A DNA stretch of 64,000 nucleotides from Paenibacillaceae bacterium GAS479 (GTDB lineage: Bacteria; Bacillota; Bacilli; Paenibacillales; Paenibacillaceae): NCBI GenBank assembly GCA_900105225.1, contig LT629764.1, positions 1,169,501-1,233,500 of the forward strand, given 5' to 3'. Position 1 is the stretch's first letter, and every line of letters begins with the position of its first letter. Shown one piece after another: positions 1-10,752 of the stretch. The notes below the pieces were generated by a model, which did no database searches, was not told the origin of the DNA, and worked only from the letters and a program-made list of their open reading frames with translations. A program made the position numbers and the translations under genes.

Positions 1-3000
1 CTTGGCGATATAGTCGCTGGCACCTGCCTCAATGCATTTATCACGATCACCCTTCATAGCTTTGGCAGTTACCGCGATAATCGGTAGTTTATCATATCGG
101 GTATCTCCCCGGATTAACCGCATCGCTTCAAAACCATCCATTTCCGGCATCATAATGTCCATCAGCACTAGATCAAGATCGGGATTTTTCTCGATCTGCT
201 CAATGGCTTCGCGGCCATTCTCGGCATATATAATGTTCATTTTATATCCTTCAAGTACATTAGACAGGGCAAACACGTTGCGAATATCGTCATCAACGAT
301 CAGGACGTTACGGTTCTCAAAAATCGTCTCGACGCTGTGCAGCTTACGCAGCACATTCCGTTTGTCCTCAGGCAGGTCGGCTTCCACCCGGTGAAGGAAC
401 AGCGTCGTCTCGTCGAGCAGTCTCTCTGGAGATTTGACATCCTTAACGATGATCGTCTCAGCGTACTTCTTGAGCATCATTTCCTCACGCTTTTCAAGCT
501 CACGTCCGGTATAAATAATAATCGGCAGATCATGGAGCTCTTCATTGCGGCGGATCTGGTCGAGCAAGTCAAACCCGGTGATGTCCGGAAGGCCAAGATC
601 AAGCACCATGCAGTCATAGTGATGCTCAGACAACTCGCGCAGCGCTTCCTTACCTGAAGATACGCCGGTAATGACTAGATCATCATGACCGATCAGCTCC
701 TCAATCGCCAGCCTTTGCGCTTCGTCATCCTCTACGATCAGCAGCCGTTTAAGATTACGTTCCAGGAACACTCCGATCTGTGAGAAAAGATTATCCAAAT
801 GCTCCTTGGAAACCGGTTTTTTAAGGTACGCGATCGCACCAAGCGACAGCCCCTGCTGTATCTCATCAATAACCGAAATCAAATGCACCGGGATGTGGCG
901 GGTATTGGAATCATTTTTGAGATAATGAAGCACCGACCATCCATCCATTACCGGAAGTTGTATATCCAGTAAAATTGCGTCTGGCATATAAGTGCGGGCA
1001 AAAGATAGACCTTTATCGCCCTGACCGGCCACAATCGCTTTGAAACCGCGAGCACGCGCTATATCAACCAGAACCTTGGCAAAGGCCACATCGTCCTCGA
1101 TAATAAGCACGACTTTGTCGCCCTCTTCAAGATTTTTGATATCATCCTCTACATCGAAAAATGGATAACCCGTTTCCGTTGTTGGCTTGCGCAAAACTTC
1201 AGCATAGGTAACAGCTGCAGATTGCTGGTTCTGGGATAGTGCCGCTGCAGCCTCGTTCATACTGCTGAATCCATTTTTAGCGTCGAACTCAGTCGCTTCC
1301 GTAGTTCCCTTCAAAATATGGAATTCCGGAAGCGTAAGGACAAACGAGCTTCCCTCGCCCACCTTGCTTTTCAACCGCACATTGCCGCCAAGCAGCTTCG
1401 CCAAATCACGGCTAATAGCTAAGCCAAGACCGGTTCCGCCATATTTGCGACTGGTCGTGCCATCTACTTGCTGGAAAGCTTCAAAAATAATGGCCTGTTT
1501 ATCATCAGGAATGCCGATGCCCGTATCACGAACCTCGAACGAGACCCATTCTCCTTCTGCATTCTCAGGAACCTCTGCCTCTGAAGCTTTACGAATATGA
1601 AGATTTACAGATCCTTGAGTAGTGAACTTGAATGCATTGGACAACAGATTTTGCAAAATTTGTTTGACGCGATGACTGTCCGTGAACATCTCCGATGGGA
1701 CATCTTCATCCACTTTCGTTTCGAAGCTGAGGTTCTTCTGCATGCTGAGCGGCTGGAAGCTGCGCTGTGCATATTGCTCCAGATCGCGCAGTGGGACATG
1801 CTCGGTCACAACATCCATTTTGCCCGCGCCGATTTTGGACAGATCCAGAATCTCATCGATCAGCTTGAGCAAATCTGAGCCAGACGTATGGATCGTTGTG
1901 GAAAACTCAACCTGCTTCTTGGTCAGATTACCTTCCTTATTGTCGGAAAGCATTTGGGACAGAATAAGTAAGCTGTTAAGCGGCGTCCTCAGCTCATGCG
2001 ACATATTCGCCAAAAACTCTGACTTGTACTTGGAAGCAAGACCGAGCTGTACGGCCTGTTTCTCCAGCGCGTCTCGTGTCTGTTCGATTTGCTGGCTGCG
2101 TTTTTGAGTCTCTTTCATCTGCAGTTCCAGCATATGCGTCTTCTGCAATAGCTCCTCGTTGGTCTGCTCCAGTTCCTCCTGTTGGGACTGCAGCATCTCC
2201 TCCGAAGACTTGAGCGCACGGGTCTGCTCCTCCAACCGTTCGTTGGAGCTGCGAAGCTCTTCCTGCTGGCTAATCAGCTCCTCGGACTGGGACTGCAACT
2301 CCTCGCTCATCGTCTGGGATTCGCGCAGCAGCTCTTCGATGCGAATTCGGCCAAAGAGATTATGCAGCACCATGCCCACAGACTCGCCGACTTGCTGGAG
2401 CAGTTCCTTATGAATATCCGTGAACTTTTGCAGCGTACCAAGCTCAAGTACCCCAACAACTTTGTGCTGATAGTGAAGCGGCATAATGTATAGTTCGTTT
2501 ACAGAGGCTTCCCCGATACCGGAGGATACCTGCAAATAATCGTTTGGCACCTGAGTTATATACAGGGGGTGACCATCCGCAGCAGCTTGACCCGCCAGAC
2601 CTTCGTTCAACCGAATAACGGAGCGCATACGAGTTTCTTCCATGCCGGCGTAAGTGCCTCGCAGAGTCAATGTACGCCCTTCGCCCATATGATCCCTAAT
2701 ATAGAGCGCTGCATAAGTAGAGCCGGTAAGTGGTGCGATCAACTCGGCAAGCTTGCCAGCGAGTCCGTCCAGCTCCGTAATACCCTGCACCTCTACCGTA
2801 ACATTGGCCAGATTGGTTTTAAGCCAAGTTTGTTCCTGCATATTCAGGTTATAAACTTGCTCAGCTTGCGTCTTTTCGTCTAGATCATCCGCCAGTGCCA
2901 AAAAAGCATCTGCAACTTCCTTGAACTCACCTTCCTGAGCTTCTGTCATCCGCCTTGATTCCGTCGTCGACGAGCCTTGAGCAAAGCCCGCTATCATTTG

Positions 3001-3663
3001 AGATAACCCGCTGAAGCCGCGATTCAAGCCCTTTGTATTCCAGGCCATAATAATAGCACCCGCAAGAACGCCGGCAAGTGTGAGAGCGATCATAATATTC
3101 GTCGTTGCTTCATTGTCTGTACGGGTCTGATCAACGAGTTCGGTCAACACTCGCTTATGATAAGCTGATAGCTGATCCGCCTTGCTGACAAGAGCTTCCT
3201 GAAAACCGAGTCCTTCAGCCTCGCGGAGCGCAACGGCCTCATTGCCCTTGCCCGAGCTGACGAGAACGAGCGCTTGATCAACATAAGCGAAGAAGGCTGC
3301 AGCATCGCTGTTAATTTCATTCACCAACTGAACTTCCACATCACTCGAGGAAATAGCTTCAAGATCTCTTATCCCATTGAGTACCGCTTGTCGGCTTCTA
3401 TTGATATTTTCCCGGTTTTTTTCGACCGTTGCCGCAGTTGGCACCGTCAGGACATTAACCATGAATTTGGCTACATTATTTGAATTTCCCCTCATATCCG
3501 TTACTAAGGAAACCTTTGTATACCGGTCTTCATAGATAGCATTGAGCTGATCGCTCATATTAAAAAGGTTACGTATACCTGCTACGCTAAGGAAAATGAT
3601 GATAGCTAGAAGCAAGGCAAAGCCGATTTGAACTTTTGTCCGTATTTTCATTGAGCCCTTCAC
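1..3663 (-). CDS. hybrid sensor histidine kinase with three receiver domains (3' end cut by window edge)
   Basis: Membrane-bound sensor kinase expected to autophosphorylate and pass phosphate to its own receivers. Reading the minus strand, it has an N-terminal membrane helix, an extracytoplasmic region of about 160 residues, a second helix near 3040-3090, a GAF-like region (about 2380-2790), a long Gln/Glu/Leu coiled coil (about 2050-2370), then a HisKA phospho-acceptor box SHELRTPLNS (near 1975-2005) and an ATPase with GTGLGLAISR. Three receiver domains follow, with phospho-Asp motifs DAILLDIQLPVMDG (near 950-985), DCMVLDLGLPD (near 580-615) and DLVLMDIMMPEMDG (near 140-180). The reading frame is still open at base 1, inside the third receiver just before its expected DYIAKP-type end. 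The GTG start at 3663 has AGAGGGGAT five bases upstream; the in-frame ATG at 3651 lies too far from it. The ligand is unknown. Confidence 0.9.
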   Translation of the reverse strand, partial: MKGSMKIRTKVQIGFALLLAIIIFLSVAGIRNLFNMSDQLNAIYEDRYTKVSLVTDMRGNSNNVAKFMVNVLTVPTAATVEKNRENINRSRQAVLNGIRDLEAISSSDVEVQLVNEINSDAAAFFAYVDQALVLVSSGKGNEAVALREAEGLGFQEALVSKADQLSAYHKRVLTELVDQTRTDNEATTNIMIALTLAGVLAGAIIMAWNTKGLNRGFSGLSQMIAGFAQGSSTTESRRMTEAQEGEFKEVADAFLALADDLDEKTQAEQVYNLNMQEQTWLKTNLANVTVEVQGITELDGLAGKLAELIAPLTGSTYAALYIRDHMGEGRTLTLRGTYAGMEETRMRSVIRLNEGLAGQAAADGHPLYITQVPNDYLQVSSGIGEASVNELYIMPLHYQHKVVGVLELGTLQKFTDIHKELLQQVGESVGMVLHNLFGRIRIEELLRESQTMSEELQSQSEELISQQEELRSSNERLEEQTRALKSSEEMLQSQQEELEQTNEELLQKTHMLELQMKETQKRSQQIEQTRDALEKQAVQLGLASKYKSEFLANMSHELRTPLNSLLILSQMLSDNKEGNLTKKQVEFSTTIHTSGSDLLKLIDEILDLSKIGAGKMDVVTEHVPLRDLEQYAQRSFQPLSMQKNLSFETKVDEDVPSEMFTDSHRVKQILQNLLSNAFKFTTQGSVNLHIRKASEAEVPENAEGEWVSFEVRDTGIGIPDDKQAIIFEAFQQVDGTTSRKYGGTGLGLAISRDLAKLLGGNVRLKSKVGEGSSFVLTLPEFHILKGTTEATEFDAKNGFSSMNEAAAALSQNQQSAAVTYAEVLRKPTTETGYPFFDVEDDIKNLEEGDKVVLIIEDDVAFAKVLVDIARARGFKAIVAGQGDKGLSFARTYMPDAILLDIQLPVMDGWSVLHYLKNDSNTRHIPVHLISVIDEIQQGLSLGAIAYLKKPVSKEHLDNLFSQIGVFLERNLKRLLIVEDDEAQRLAIEELIGHDDLVITGVSSGKEALRELSEHHYDCMVLDLGLPDITGFDLLDQIRRNEELHDLPIIIYTGRELEKREEMMLKKYAETIIVKDVKSPERLLDETTLFLHRVEADLPEDKRNVLRKLHSVETIFENRNVLIVDDDIRNVFALSNVLEGYKMNIIYAENGREAIEQIEKNPDLDLVLMDIMMPEMDGFEAMRLIRGDTRYDKLPIIAVTAKAMKGDRDKCIEAGASDYIAK

Positions 3664-3872
3664 CGTATCCCCTCTATGATGGTATCTCTATTATTGTACA
3701 TAGGACGGCCAGTAGAGTCACTCTTTTGCACTGCTCAATATATGGGATGTAGATTCCGCACACGCACGAAGTGGCCGCCGTCCCTCAGGACTGCGACCGA
3801 CTTATATACTACTCTGTTTGATTAAACTTATAGTTGAACCCTGAAACAGGTTAGAGAAAAAAAGTTTAACAA

Positions 3873-4466
3873 TCATTGCTGATCAGCCCAGAAGAAATCG
3901 ACGGAGACGACTTGATTCGTTCCTTCCTTAAAGAAAAGCTTGGCTGCAAAGCCGCGGGGATCGACATACCCAACTCCATCTTCAGCCTTAAACATCGGCT
4001 CGCCGAATTTCTCGGTCCAGCCCTCAACTGTAATCGGCAGCTTCGTTCCATCAAGCTCAACCACTTTGGCATGCTTAGGAATACTCACATAATCAACCCT
4101 ATTTTCAAGGAAGCCTACCTTCATATCGGTGTAGCTCCATACCGTCTGTTCTTCAAATAACTCATCCTTGCTGGATGAATCGGGAATACCGATATTCGTA
4201 ACGACCTGCTCTTTGGCATCATCGAGGCTTACGCCATTAACTTTGCTGAAATCCATCGCAACAGGATTTCCAGCAGCTTCAGCAGGAGGAGCTTCATCTA
4301 TATAGGCGATTTCTGCAAAAGGCACTGGCTGGACGGCAGACCCTTGGGTTTCCTCATTGCCCAAGACAAGGGCAGGTGACGGAGCATATGCCGGGTGCAG
4401 AATACCAATCATCACAACAACCATGAGCAAACAAGCAGAAACAGCCAGTCCAATAACCTTCTTCAT
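3873..4466 (-). CDS. secreted or membrane-anchored protein of unknown function
   Basis: A 197-residue protein with a basic N-terminus and one hydrophobic segment (about residues 4-27) ending in an AYA-type signal-peptidase-like site, so it is probably exported or N-terminally anchored. The mature part is acidic. It contains VNGVSLDDAKEQVVTNIGIP near residue 77, which recalls the DUF4309/YjgB type of secreted Bacillales proteins; that family assignment is tentative. The start is supported by AAGGAGG upstream. It lies between the sensor kinase and the GTPase gene on the same strand, but spacing does not prove an operon. There is only one Cys, in the hydrophobic part, and no clear lipobox context. 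Confidence 0.7.
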   Translation of the reverse strand: MKKVIGLAVSACLLMVVVMIGILHPAYAPSPALVLGNEETQGSAVQPVPFAEIAYIDEAPPAEAAGNPVAMDFSKVNGVSLDDAKEQVVTNIGIPDSSSKDELFEEQTVWSYTDMKVGFLENRVDYVSIPKHAKVVELDGTKLPITVEGWTEKFGEPMFKAEDGVGYVDPRGFAAKLFFKEGTNQVVSVDFFWADQQ

Positions 4467-4565
4467 ACGCCTTCCTCCTTTTTGTCCGTCCGATCATGAG
4501 GCTCTTCTATGTCCTCAATTACCACTTGCACCCGGCGACGAAACAAAAAACGGGGAAGGAGAATA

Positions 4566-5603
4566 TTACTTAAGGTTTCCGCCCAACCCGGCCAAGGACC
4601 TCAGCAGCTCCTCACGAGAGAAATGCTCTCCGATAAAAATCAGCACATCCGGCACTTCGGGGGCAGCCATCACCGGCATAAAATCCGTTTCTTTGAATGC
4701 GTATTGAACCTGGTATCGGCTGGACGTATCCGAGAAGGTAACAAGTCCTTTGACACGGTAAATAGGGTCTGGCAAAGAACGAAGCATCCGCTCGAATGAG
4801 TCGCTATCAAACGGTTGATCCGGGTAATAAGACACTGCCATCAGATGTTCATGATGCCTATGACTGTGCTCATGATCATGAGCATCATCATCATGACTAT
4901 GATCCAAACCGCAATCGCAGGCCTGGTTTGGCACCATACGGTTCTGTGCGCTTACTTCCTCCGGAGTCACCGCTTTACCGCTGCCGCTAGTTAGGCTGCT
5001 AATCCAGACATCCTCCACCGAGGATCGTTCTGTGCTGATCAGCGAGGCGTGGGGATTGAGCTCCCGCAAAAGCTGCTGCAGCTCCACCATTTCCTCGGGA
5101 TAAAGCCGATCACGTTTGTTCAGCACTAGATGCGTAGCGCAACGAATGCCGTCTTCAAGCAAACGATACGTGCGTCGGCTTCCTTTGCGCAGCTGCAACA
5201 ATCCAGAACCGTCAACAACCGTAATGGCTGCACCGAGATGAACCGGGCTAAGCATAGATGCTTCCATGACGTTCTCGATTAGCTCAAGCGGATTGGCCGC
5301 ACCAGTTGCTTCCACCAGAATAACATCGGGACGCTGGCTAGTTAGCATCATCAGCTCCCCGGCCAGATCCGCCTTCATCGTACAGCAGATGCAACCACTG
5401 AGCAGTTCTCTGACCGGTACGTCCAACTCGGACGGTATTTCATCCAGTCCGATATCTCCGAGTTCGTTCATAATGACTGCTGGTTTTATTCCATTTTTCT
5501 TATAAAAGGTTAGCAGACTTGCCAGAAGCGTTGTTTTACCGCTCCCCAAAAAGCCTCCCAGTACAACGACTGGAATAGAATGATTGGCTTCTCTCTGAAC
5601 CAT
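4566..5603 (-). CDS. COG0523 (CobW/ZNG1-type) metal chaperone GTPase
   Basis: 345-residue G3E-family GTPase. It shows a Walker A motif GGFLGSGKTTLL near residue 16, the family metal-binding signature GCICC near residue 70, the guanine-specificity motif NKRD near residue 161, and a C-terminal CobW_C domain. A His/Asp-rich loop between the domains (about residues 223-253, with runs such as HDHEHSHRHHEH) is typical of members that handle zinc or another transition metal. Such proteins insert metal into client enzymes, often under zinc limitation. The start has AGGAGG at a good distance. I looked upstream for a Zur-like inverted repeat and did not find a convincing one. No cobalamin or nitrile hydratase genes are nearby, so the client is unknown. 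Confidence 0.9.
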   Translation of the reverse strand: MVQREANHSIPVVVLGGFLGSGKTTLLASLLTFYKKNGIKPAVIMNELGDIGLDEIPSELDVPVRELLSGCICCTMKADLAGELMMLTSQRPDVILVEATGAANPLELIENVMEASMLSPVHLGAAITVVDGSGLLQLRKGSRRTYRLLEDGIRCATHLVLNKRDRLYPEEMVELQQLLRELNPHASLISTERSSVEDVWISSLTSGSGKAVTPEEVSAQNRMVPNQACDCGLDHSHDDDAHDHEHSHRHHEHLMAVSYYPDQPFDSDSFERMLRSLPDPIYRVKGLVTFSDTSSRYQVQYAFKETDFMPVMAAPEVPDVLIFIGEHFSREELLRSLAGLGGNLK

Positions 5604-5913
5604 ATTAATTTCCTCCTGTGCCTTCTAGCGACGTTGTTGGAATGATGCACCGTCAAGTATACCTTTAGACGTAGCTTCCGTATACCTGAAGAACAATCAG
5701 CCTCTAAAAAAGTGCTAACAGAAAAAGGGAAATATATCCTCGATAGGGAACTATTCTTCATAAGGGAGGGGACAACCGACATAAGAATAACTCTAATTCC
5801 CTAATCGGCAAAGAAAGGAGCGTTAGCGATGGATTTAACTTTAACTAGGATAAGAAGCCTTTTTCTTACAAAAATATATAACATGAAAGTCTGCTCGCGC
5901 GGGCAGCCGCCAC

Positions 5914-5954
5914 AAAAAAATTCCCGGAGGCATCCTGGTAGGACGCTCCGGGAA
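5914..5954 (-). terminator. rho-independent terminator after the YflT-like gene
   Basis: Arms TTCCCGGAG (5921-5929) and CTCCGGGAA (5946-5954) pair perfectly. On the minus strand the hairpin is followed by seven T residues (5914-5920), directly downstream of the stop codon at 5972. Confidence 0.85.
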
Positions 5955-5971
5955 CTTTAAATGAAAGCAAG

Positions 5972-6298
5972 TCAGTGGGTTTTGGCAATTACAAGAATTT
6001 TACCTTGGTCGAGAACTTCTTCATAACGTTCCGCTTCAAGGTCTGTTAAACCGACGGATTCCAGCTTCGAGCGCAGCTCGTCGCCCCTCGATCGGAACAT
6101 ATTAGCCATGGAATCGAACATACCCTCTTCGGACATCCCAATCTTATTGGCCTCCGAGTTTTCCGCGAGCCGATCCGTTTGGTCCTTGTCATGCGCCAGC
6201 ACAAAGATTTCATCCTTATTGTATCCGCGACGGCTCAGCTCTCTGACTGCAGACATAGCGTCCGTACCATTTTCCAAAACTTGAATACTCGGTTTCAT
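5972..6298 (-). CDS. YflT-like general stress protein (general stress protein 17M family)
   Basis: 108-residue cytosolic protein of the heat-induced stress protein YflT family. The N-terminal half has the family's beta-alpha pattern (VLENGTDAMSAVRELSRRGY, then DEIFVLAHD), and the rest is acidic and helical, ending in a beta strand (KILVIAKTH). In Bacillus subtilis YflT belongs to the general stress regulon; its biochemical role is not established. It is a single-gene unit, with a terminator just downstream and a possible sigma-B-like promoter upstream. Length matches the family. Confidence 0.8.
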   Translation of the reverse strand: MKPSIQVLENGTDAMSAVRELSRRGYNKDEIFVLAHDKDQTDRLAENSEANKIGMSEEGMFDSMANMFRSRGDELRSKLESVGLTDLEAERYEEVLDQGKILVIAKTH

Positions 6299-6337
6299 TG
6301 TTCATCCCTCCAGTTTGTGTTCGTAGCATACCTAACT

Positions 6338-6364
6338 CTACCCTTGTCTTCCTGCTCCTGAAAC
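6338..6364 (-). promoter_or_regulatory. possible sigma-B-like promoter for the YflT-like gene
   Basis: On the minus strand GTTTCA (6359-6364) and GGGTAG (6338-6343) are separated by 15 bases, close to the sigma-B pattern GTTTAA-N12-15-GGGTAT. The site lies about 40 bases upstream of the start codon. It is suggestive only; no sigma-B gene is in the window. Confidence 0.3.
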
Positions 6365-6530
6365 AAGCCTTGCCGCTTTGAAGATTCTGCAACCCGATCA
6401 TTCATCCTTGAAACGCTCGGCAGGTAAGCCTGCTCTTTTCACCCTCGGTTTCAAAGCTTGTCCATACGTTTAGTTATTTCTAGACACGATATTCCGACAT
6501 TCCGAGCGAAAAATGGAGGTTACACCAATT

Positions 6531-7703
6531 ATGATTCATTCAAACAACTGTCTGGCAATGCTACTTGCAGGAGGAGAAGGCAAACGCCTTGCCCCACTAA
6601 CCAATCGACTCGCCAAACCAGCAGTTCACTTCGGTGGCCGCTATCGCATCATTGATTTTCCACTGAGCAATTGCGTCAATTCTGGAATTTCGAAAATCGG
6701 CGTGCTCAGCCAATATATGAAACATTCGATTACACAGCATATTGGAGACGGAAAAGCTTGGGATAACGCTGAAATTTCCCTTCTCTCTTCCGAGGACGAA
6801 AAGAACGGTTATGTCGGTACAGCCGACGCCATCTACCAACATATTGACTTCATCGATGAGCATAACCCGGAGCATGTTCTGATCGTATCCGGCGACCATA
6901 TTTATCAAATGGACTATACAGAAATGCTCACCTTCCATAAACAACGCGGCGCTGCTGCTACAATTGCAGTGAAAGAGGTTCCTTGGGCCGAAGCTTCCCG
7001 CTTTGGCCTCATGAATACAGACGAGCGCTATCAAGTGACCGAATTCGTTGAAAAACCTGCTGAACCAAAAAGTAATCTCGCTTCGATGGGAGTATATATT
7101 TTCCGCTGGGCAGATCTGAGGGCAGCCCTGCAACAGGATGCTCAGCTCGCTCATTCTTCGCATGATTTCGGCAAAGACATTATTCCGCAACTGCTAGATT
7201 TAGGGCAAAACGTTGTCGCATTCCCATTCCAAGGCTACTGGAAAGATGTCGGCACCCCGGATAGTTTGTGGGAGGCTAATATGGATCTCCTGAACGGAGT
7301 TATTGACCTGAACCGTCCAGAGTGGCCATTGTTTACGCCATCCCTGCCAATGAGTCCAGCCATCCACGTTGAAGGACGCGGTGAAGTGAGCAATTCCATC
7401 GTACAGCGCGGATGCCGAATTCAAGGTGCCGTAGAAAGTTCAATTCTCTTCCATAGCGTTCATGTTGGAGAAGACAGCACCATAACAGACAGCATTATCA
7501 TGCCAGGCGCCCGTATCGGACGTAATGTGCACATTCATCGCGCAATCGTCGGGGAAGGTGCGTACGTTGCGGACGGCTCTACCATTGAAGGTAGCGGCGA
7601 AGCTCTTACTGTGCTCGGGGCGGGAGAGTTCCGTTACAGTCGCTCTCCAATGCGCCGTGTTCGTCCGGCCGCCTCAATGGAAGAAGTGCGAACAGGATCT
7701 TAA
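6531..7703 (+). CDS. glgC: glucose-1-phosphate adenylyltransferase
   Basis: ADP-glucose pyrophosphorylase (ATP + glucose-1-phosphate to ADP-glucose + PPi), the committed step of glycogen synthesis. The N-terminal nucleotidyltransferase domain shows AMLLAGGEGKRLAPLT and RYRIIDFPLSNCVNSG, followed by YVGTADAIYQ, the sugar-phosphate motif EFVEKP, and a C-terminal left-handed beta-helix with hexapeptide-like repeats. I favour the ATG at 6531 because GGAGG lies 11 bases upstream; an in-frame ATG at 6513 overlaps that site and has no ribosome site of its own. About 390 residues, the usual length. No glgD, glgA, glgB or glgP lies nearby, so it is isolated here. A strong terminator follows. Confidence 0.93.
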   Translation: MIHSNNCLAMLLAGGEGKRLAPLTNRLAKPAVHFGGRYRIIDFPLSNCVNSGISKIGVLSQYMKHSITQHIGDGKAWDNAEISLLSSEDEKNGYVGTADAIYQHIDFIDEHNPEHVLIVSGDHIYQMDYTEMLTFHKQRGAAATIAVKEVPWAEASRFGLMNTDERYQVTEFVEKPAEPKSNLASMGVYIFRWADLRAALQQDAQLAHSSHDFGKDIIPQLLDLGQNVVAFPFQGYWKDVGTPDSLWEANMDLLNGVIDLNRPEWPLFTPSLPMSPAIHVEGRGEVSNSIVQRGCRIQGAVESSILFHSVHVGEDSTITDSIIMPGARIGRNVHIHRAIVGEGAYVADGSTIEGSGEALTVLGAGEFRYSRSPMRRVRPAASMEEVRTGS

Positions 7704-7736
7704 ATCAACGCCTGCCGCTTCATACTGCTGACATCA

Positions 7737-7774
7737 ATAAAAGCCTGGCCTCCTTATGGAGAGCCAGGCTTTTG
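7737..7774. terminator. bidirectional terminator after glgC
   Basis: Arms AAGCCTGGC (7741-7749) and GCCAGGCTT (7763-7771), with A residues before and T residues after, so it can act in both directions. It follows the glgC stop codon by about 35 bases. Confidence 0.85.
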
Positions 7775-7782
7775 TGATGGAA

Positions 7783-8052
7783 ATCTTCCTGACAGGCTAA
7801 TAGCCTACATGTCTCCAGCGCGTCATCATCTCTGACTCTTCTAATTTCATCATAGACCTCAGTCTTCAAAATAGCGGGAACTAACTCAGGACTCGTTCCG
7901 ACGAGCTTATTAGGCCCAGGCTGGCCGCCGGACAGCACCGGAGAACCATCCGGCTCCACAACGACAATTTTTAATGCGGGCAGCTTGCGCCTCAACTCCT
8001 CGCCAGTTCCGGTCACCGTCCCACCTGTTCCGGCGCTGGCGACAAATGCCAA
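7783..8052 (-). pseudogene. internal fragment of a cysteine synthase (cysK-like)
   Basis: The minus-strand reading frame encodes a clear stretch of a PLP-dependent cysteine synthase: FVASAGTGGTVTGTGEELR (the glycine-rich phosphate-binding loop), then VVVEPDGSPVLSGGQPGPNK and VYDEIRRVRDDDALETCRLL. A full CysK is about 300 residues. Here only about 90 residues of the second half remain, with no start region, no Lys-containing N-terminal part and no proper C-terminus; upstream sequence loses similarity abruptly near 8052. I read it as a decayed remnant, not a gene. It lies beside another broken gene in the interval before groEL. Confidence 0.75.
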
Positions 8053-8147
8053 AATAAAACGAGCCCCCGTATACGAAGACTCGTAGAGTTGGTATAGTTG
8101 TCCAGCACAGCTTGTGGTTGTAGGCCCTCCAGAAAGGAGGGATGCCT

Positions 8148-8233
8148 ATGGATACTTTCCAATCGATTATATCTTGATCGCATTCAGCGGTTTTCTGCTG
8201 GCGCTCTTGACCTACATCGATAAACGAAAGTAA
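8148..8233 (+). pseudogene. frameshifted putative holin-like toxin (type I toxin-like small membrane peptide)
   Basis: A strong ribosome site AAAGGAGGG precedes an ATG whose frame begins MDTFQSII and stops after nine codons. The next frame continues without a break as LIAFSGFLLALLTYIDKRK before a TAA. Joined, they give the pattern of the putative holin-like toxins of Firmicutes (a short M-x-x-F-Q-x start, one hydrophobic helix, then LLTYID plus basic residues). A net one-base loss near 8170-8178 would explain the break. Such toxins are often controlled by an antisense RNA; none could be confirmed here. Confidence 0.55.
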
Positions 8234-8262
8234 CCCGCCACAGGTTGAGCGCCTGACGGGTT
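8232..8262 (+). terminator. hairpin after the broken toxin gene
   Basis: Arms AACCCGCCA (8232-8240) and TGACGGGTT (8254-8262) with one mismatch, followed by a T/C-rich tract. It overlaps the end of the toxin frame, as is common for small toxin transcripts. Confidence 0.5.
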
Positions 8263-8490
8263 TCTCTCTGAAGAGATCACATTGGGAGGGTACCACCTAC
8301 AAAAAGGCCGTACAGGGAGGGAGCGTTGGCGCGCTTCCTCTTTTACTATTAAAGTTACCTTTATTATACAAAACTTTTAGCTACAGTATACAACTTTGTA
8401 TAGGTATTGGGTTAGTATGCAGAGCTTTGGAGCAAGCTCCAGCAGCTGAGCAGTACAGCCCCTCTCCACAAGGATTGTGACCTTAACGCA

Positions 8491-8518
8491 AAAACGGGAC
8501 CCCGAAAGGTCCCGTTTT
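8491..8518. terminator. terminator after groEL
   Basis: Arms AAAACGGGACC (8491-8501) and GGTCCCGTTTT (8508-8518) form a perfect hairpin, 31 bases past the groEL stop codon on the minus strand. The bases between 8263 and 8490 hold no gene that I can support. Confidence 0.85.
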
Positions 8519-8549
8519 CCTTGTTATATCAGGCTTTTTGGCCCGGCAA

Positions 8550-10184
<1,635 letters not shown>

Positions 10185-10254
10185 TTACCTCCCGATATGG
10201 TTTATTTGTCTAAGTATGAAAGCCGATGTATAAGCGCTGGCAAGCTGTTGCAGC

Positions 10255-10536
10255 TTAGCCGAAGATCGCGTGGATGTCGCTTTCTTTCATAATCAAGTAC
10301 TCTTTGCCTTCATACTTGATCTCAGTTCCCGCATATTTGGAGAAGAGAACACGGTCGCCGACTTTCACTTCCAGCTCGACGCGTACGCCGTCCTTCAGCG
10401 CTCCGCTACCTACCGCTACCACTTTGCCTTCCTGCGGCTTTTCTTTTGCCGTATCTGGCAGAACGATACCGCTGGCAGTTGTTTCTTCTTTCGCGATCGG
10501 TTCGATCAATACGCGTTCACCCAAAGGTCTGATCAT
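10255..10536 (-). CDS. groES: co-chaperonin GroES (10 kDa)
   Basis: 93 residues; the heptameric lid of the GroEL chamber. It begins [18 protein letters not shown] and contains the mobile loop [18 protein letters not shown] that contacts GroEL, then [14 protein letters not shown]. The start has AAGGAGG. First gene of the operon; groEL follows after 76 bases. The promoter and CIRCE operator lie directly upstream. Confidence 0.99.
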   Translation of the reverse strand: MIRPLGERVLIEPIAKEETTASGIVLPDTAKEKPQEGKVVAVGSGALKDGVRVELEVKVGDRVLFSKYAGTEIKYEGKEYLIMKESDIHAIFG

Positions 10537-10573
10537 GAAAAAATAGCCTCCTTAATCGAAATTTGTCATTTTA

Positions 10574-10600
10574 TTAGCACTCGTGACTCGTTAGTGCTAA
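10574..10600. promoter_or_regulatory. CIRCE operator (HrcA-binding inverted repeat)
   Basis: TTAGCACTC (10574-10582), nine-base spacer, TAGTGCTAA (10592-10600). This matches the consensus TTAGCACTC-N9-GAGTGCTAA with one mismatch, in the first base of the right arm. It lies just after the predicted transcription start of groES. HrcA repression is the known function of this element. Confidence 0.95.
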
Positions 10601-10611
10601 TAACCTTTTTC

Positions 10612-10640
10612 ATCATACTCAAACTTGAAGCGAATTTCAA
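10612..10640 (-). promoter_or_regulatory. sigma-A promoter of groESL
   Basis: On the minus strand TTGAAA (10635-10640) and TATGAT (10612-10617) are 17 bases apart, placing the start of transcription at the edge of the CIRCE element. Confidence 0.75.
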
Positions 10641-10696
10641 GTAGGAGCTAAGACGTTTGGAATATCTTCATCTAAATAGTTATAGTCATTGGAGGC

Positions 10697-10730
10697 AAAA
10701 AAAAGAAGCTGCAGACGAGGCTGCAGCTTC
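10697..10730 (-). terminator. terminator of the small membrane protein gene
   Basis: A ten-base perfect inverted repeat GAAGCTGCAG / CTGCAGCTTC (10705-10730), followed on the minus strand by eight T residues (10697-10704). Confidence 0.9.
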
Positions 10731-10752
10731 TCAAACTAGACCTTACGACTTC

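Noticed and set aside
4900-5800. A Zur operator for the metallochaperone gene
   Set aside because: No convincing inverted repeat of the Zur type was found upstream.
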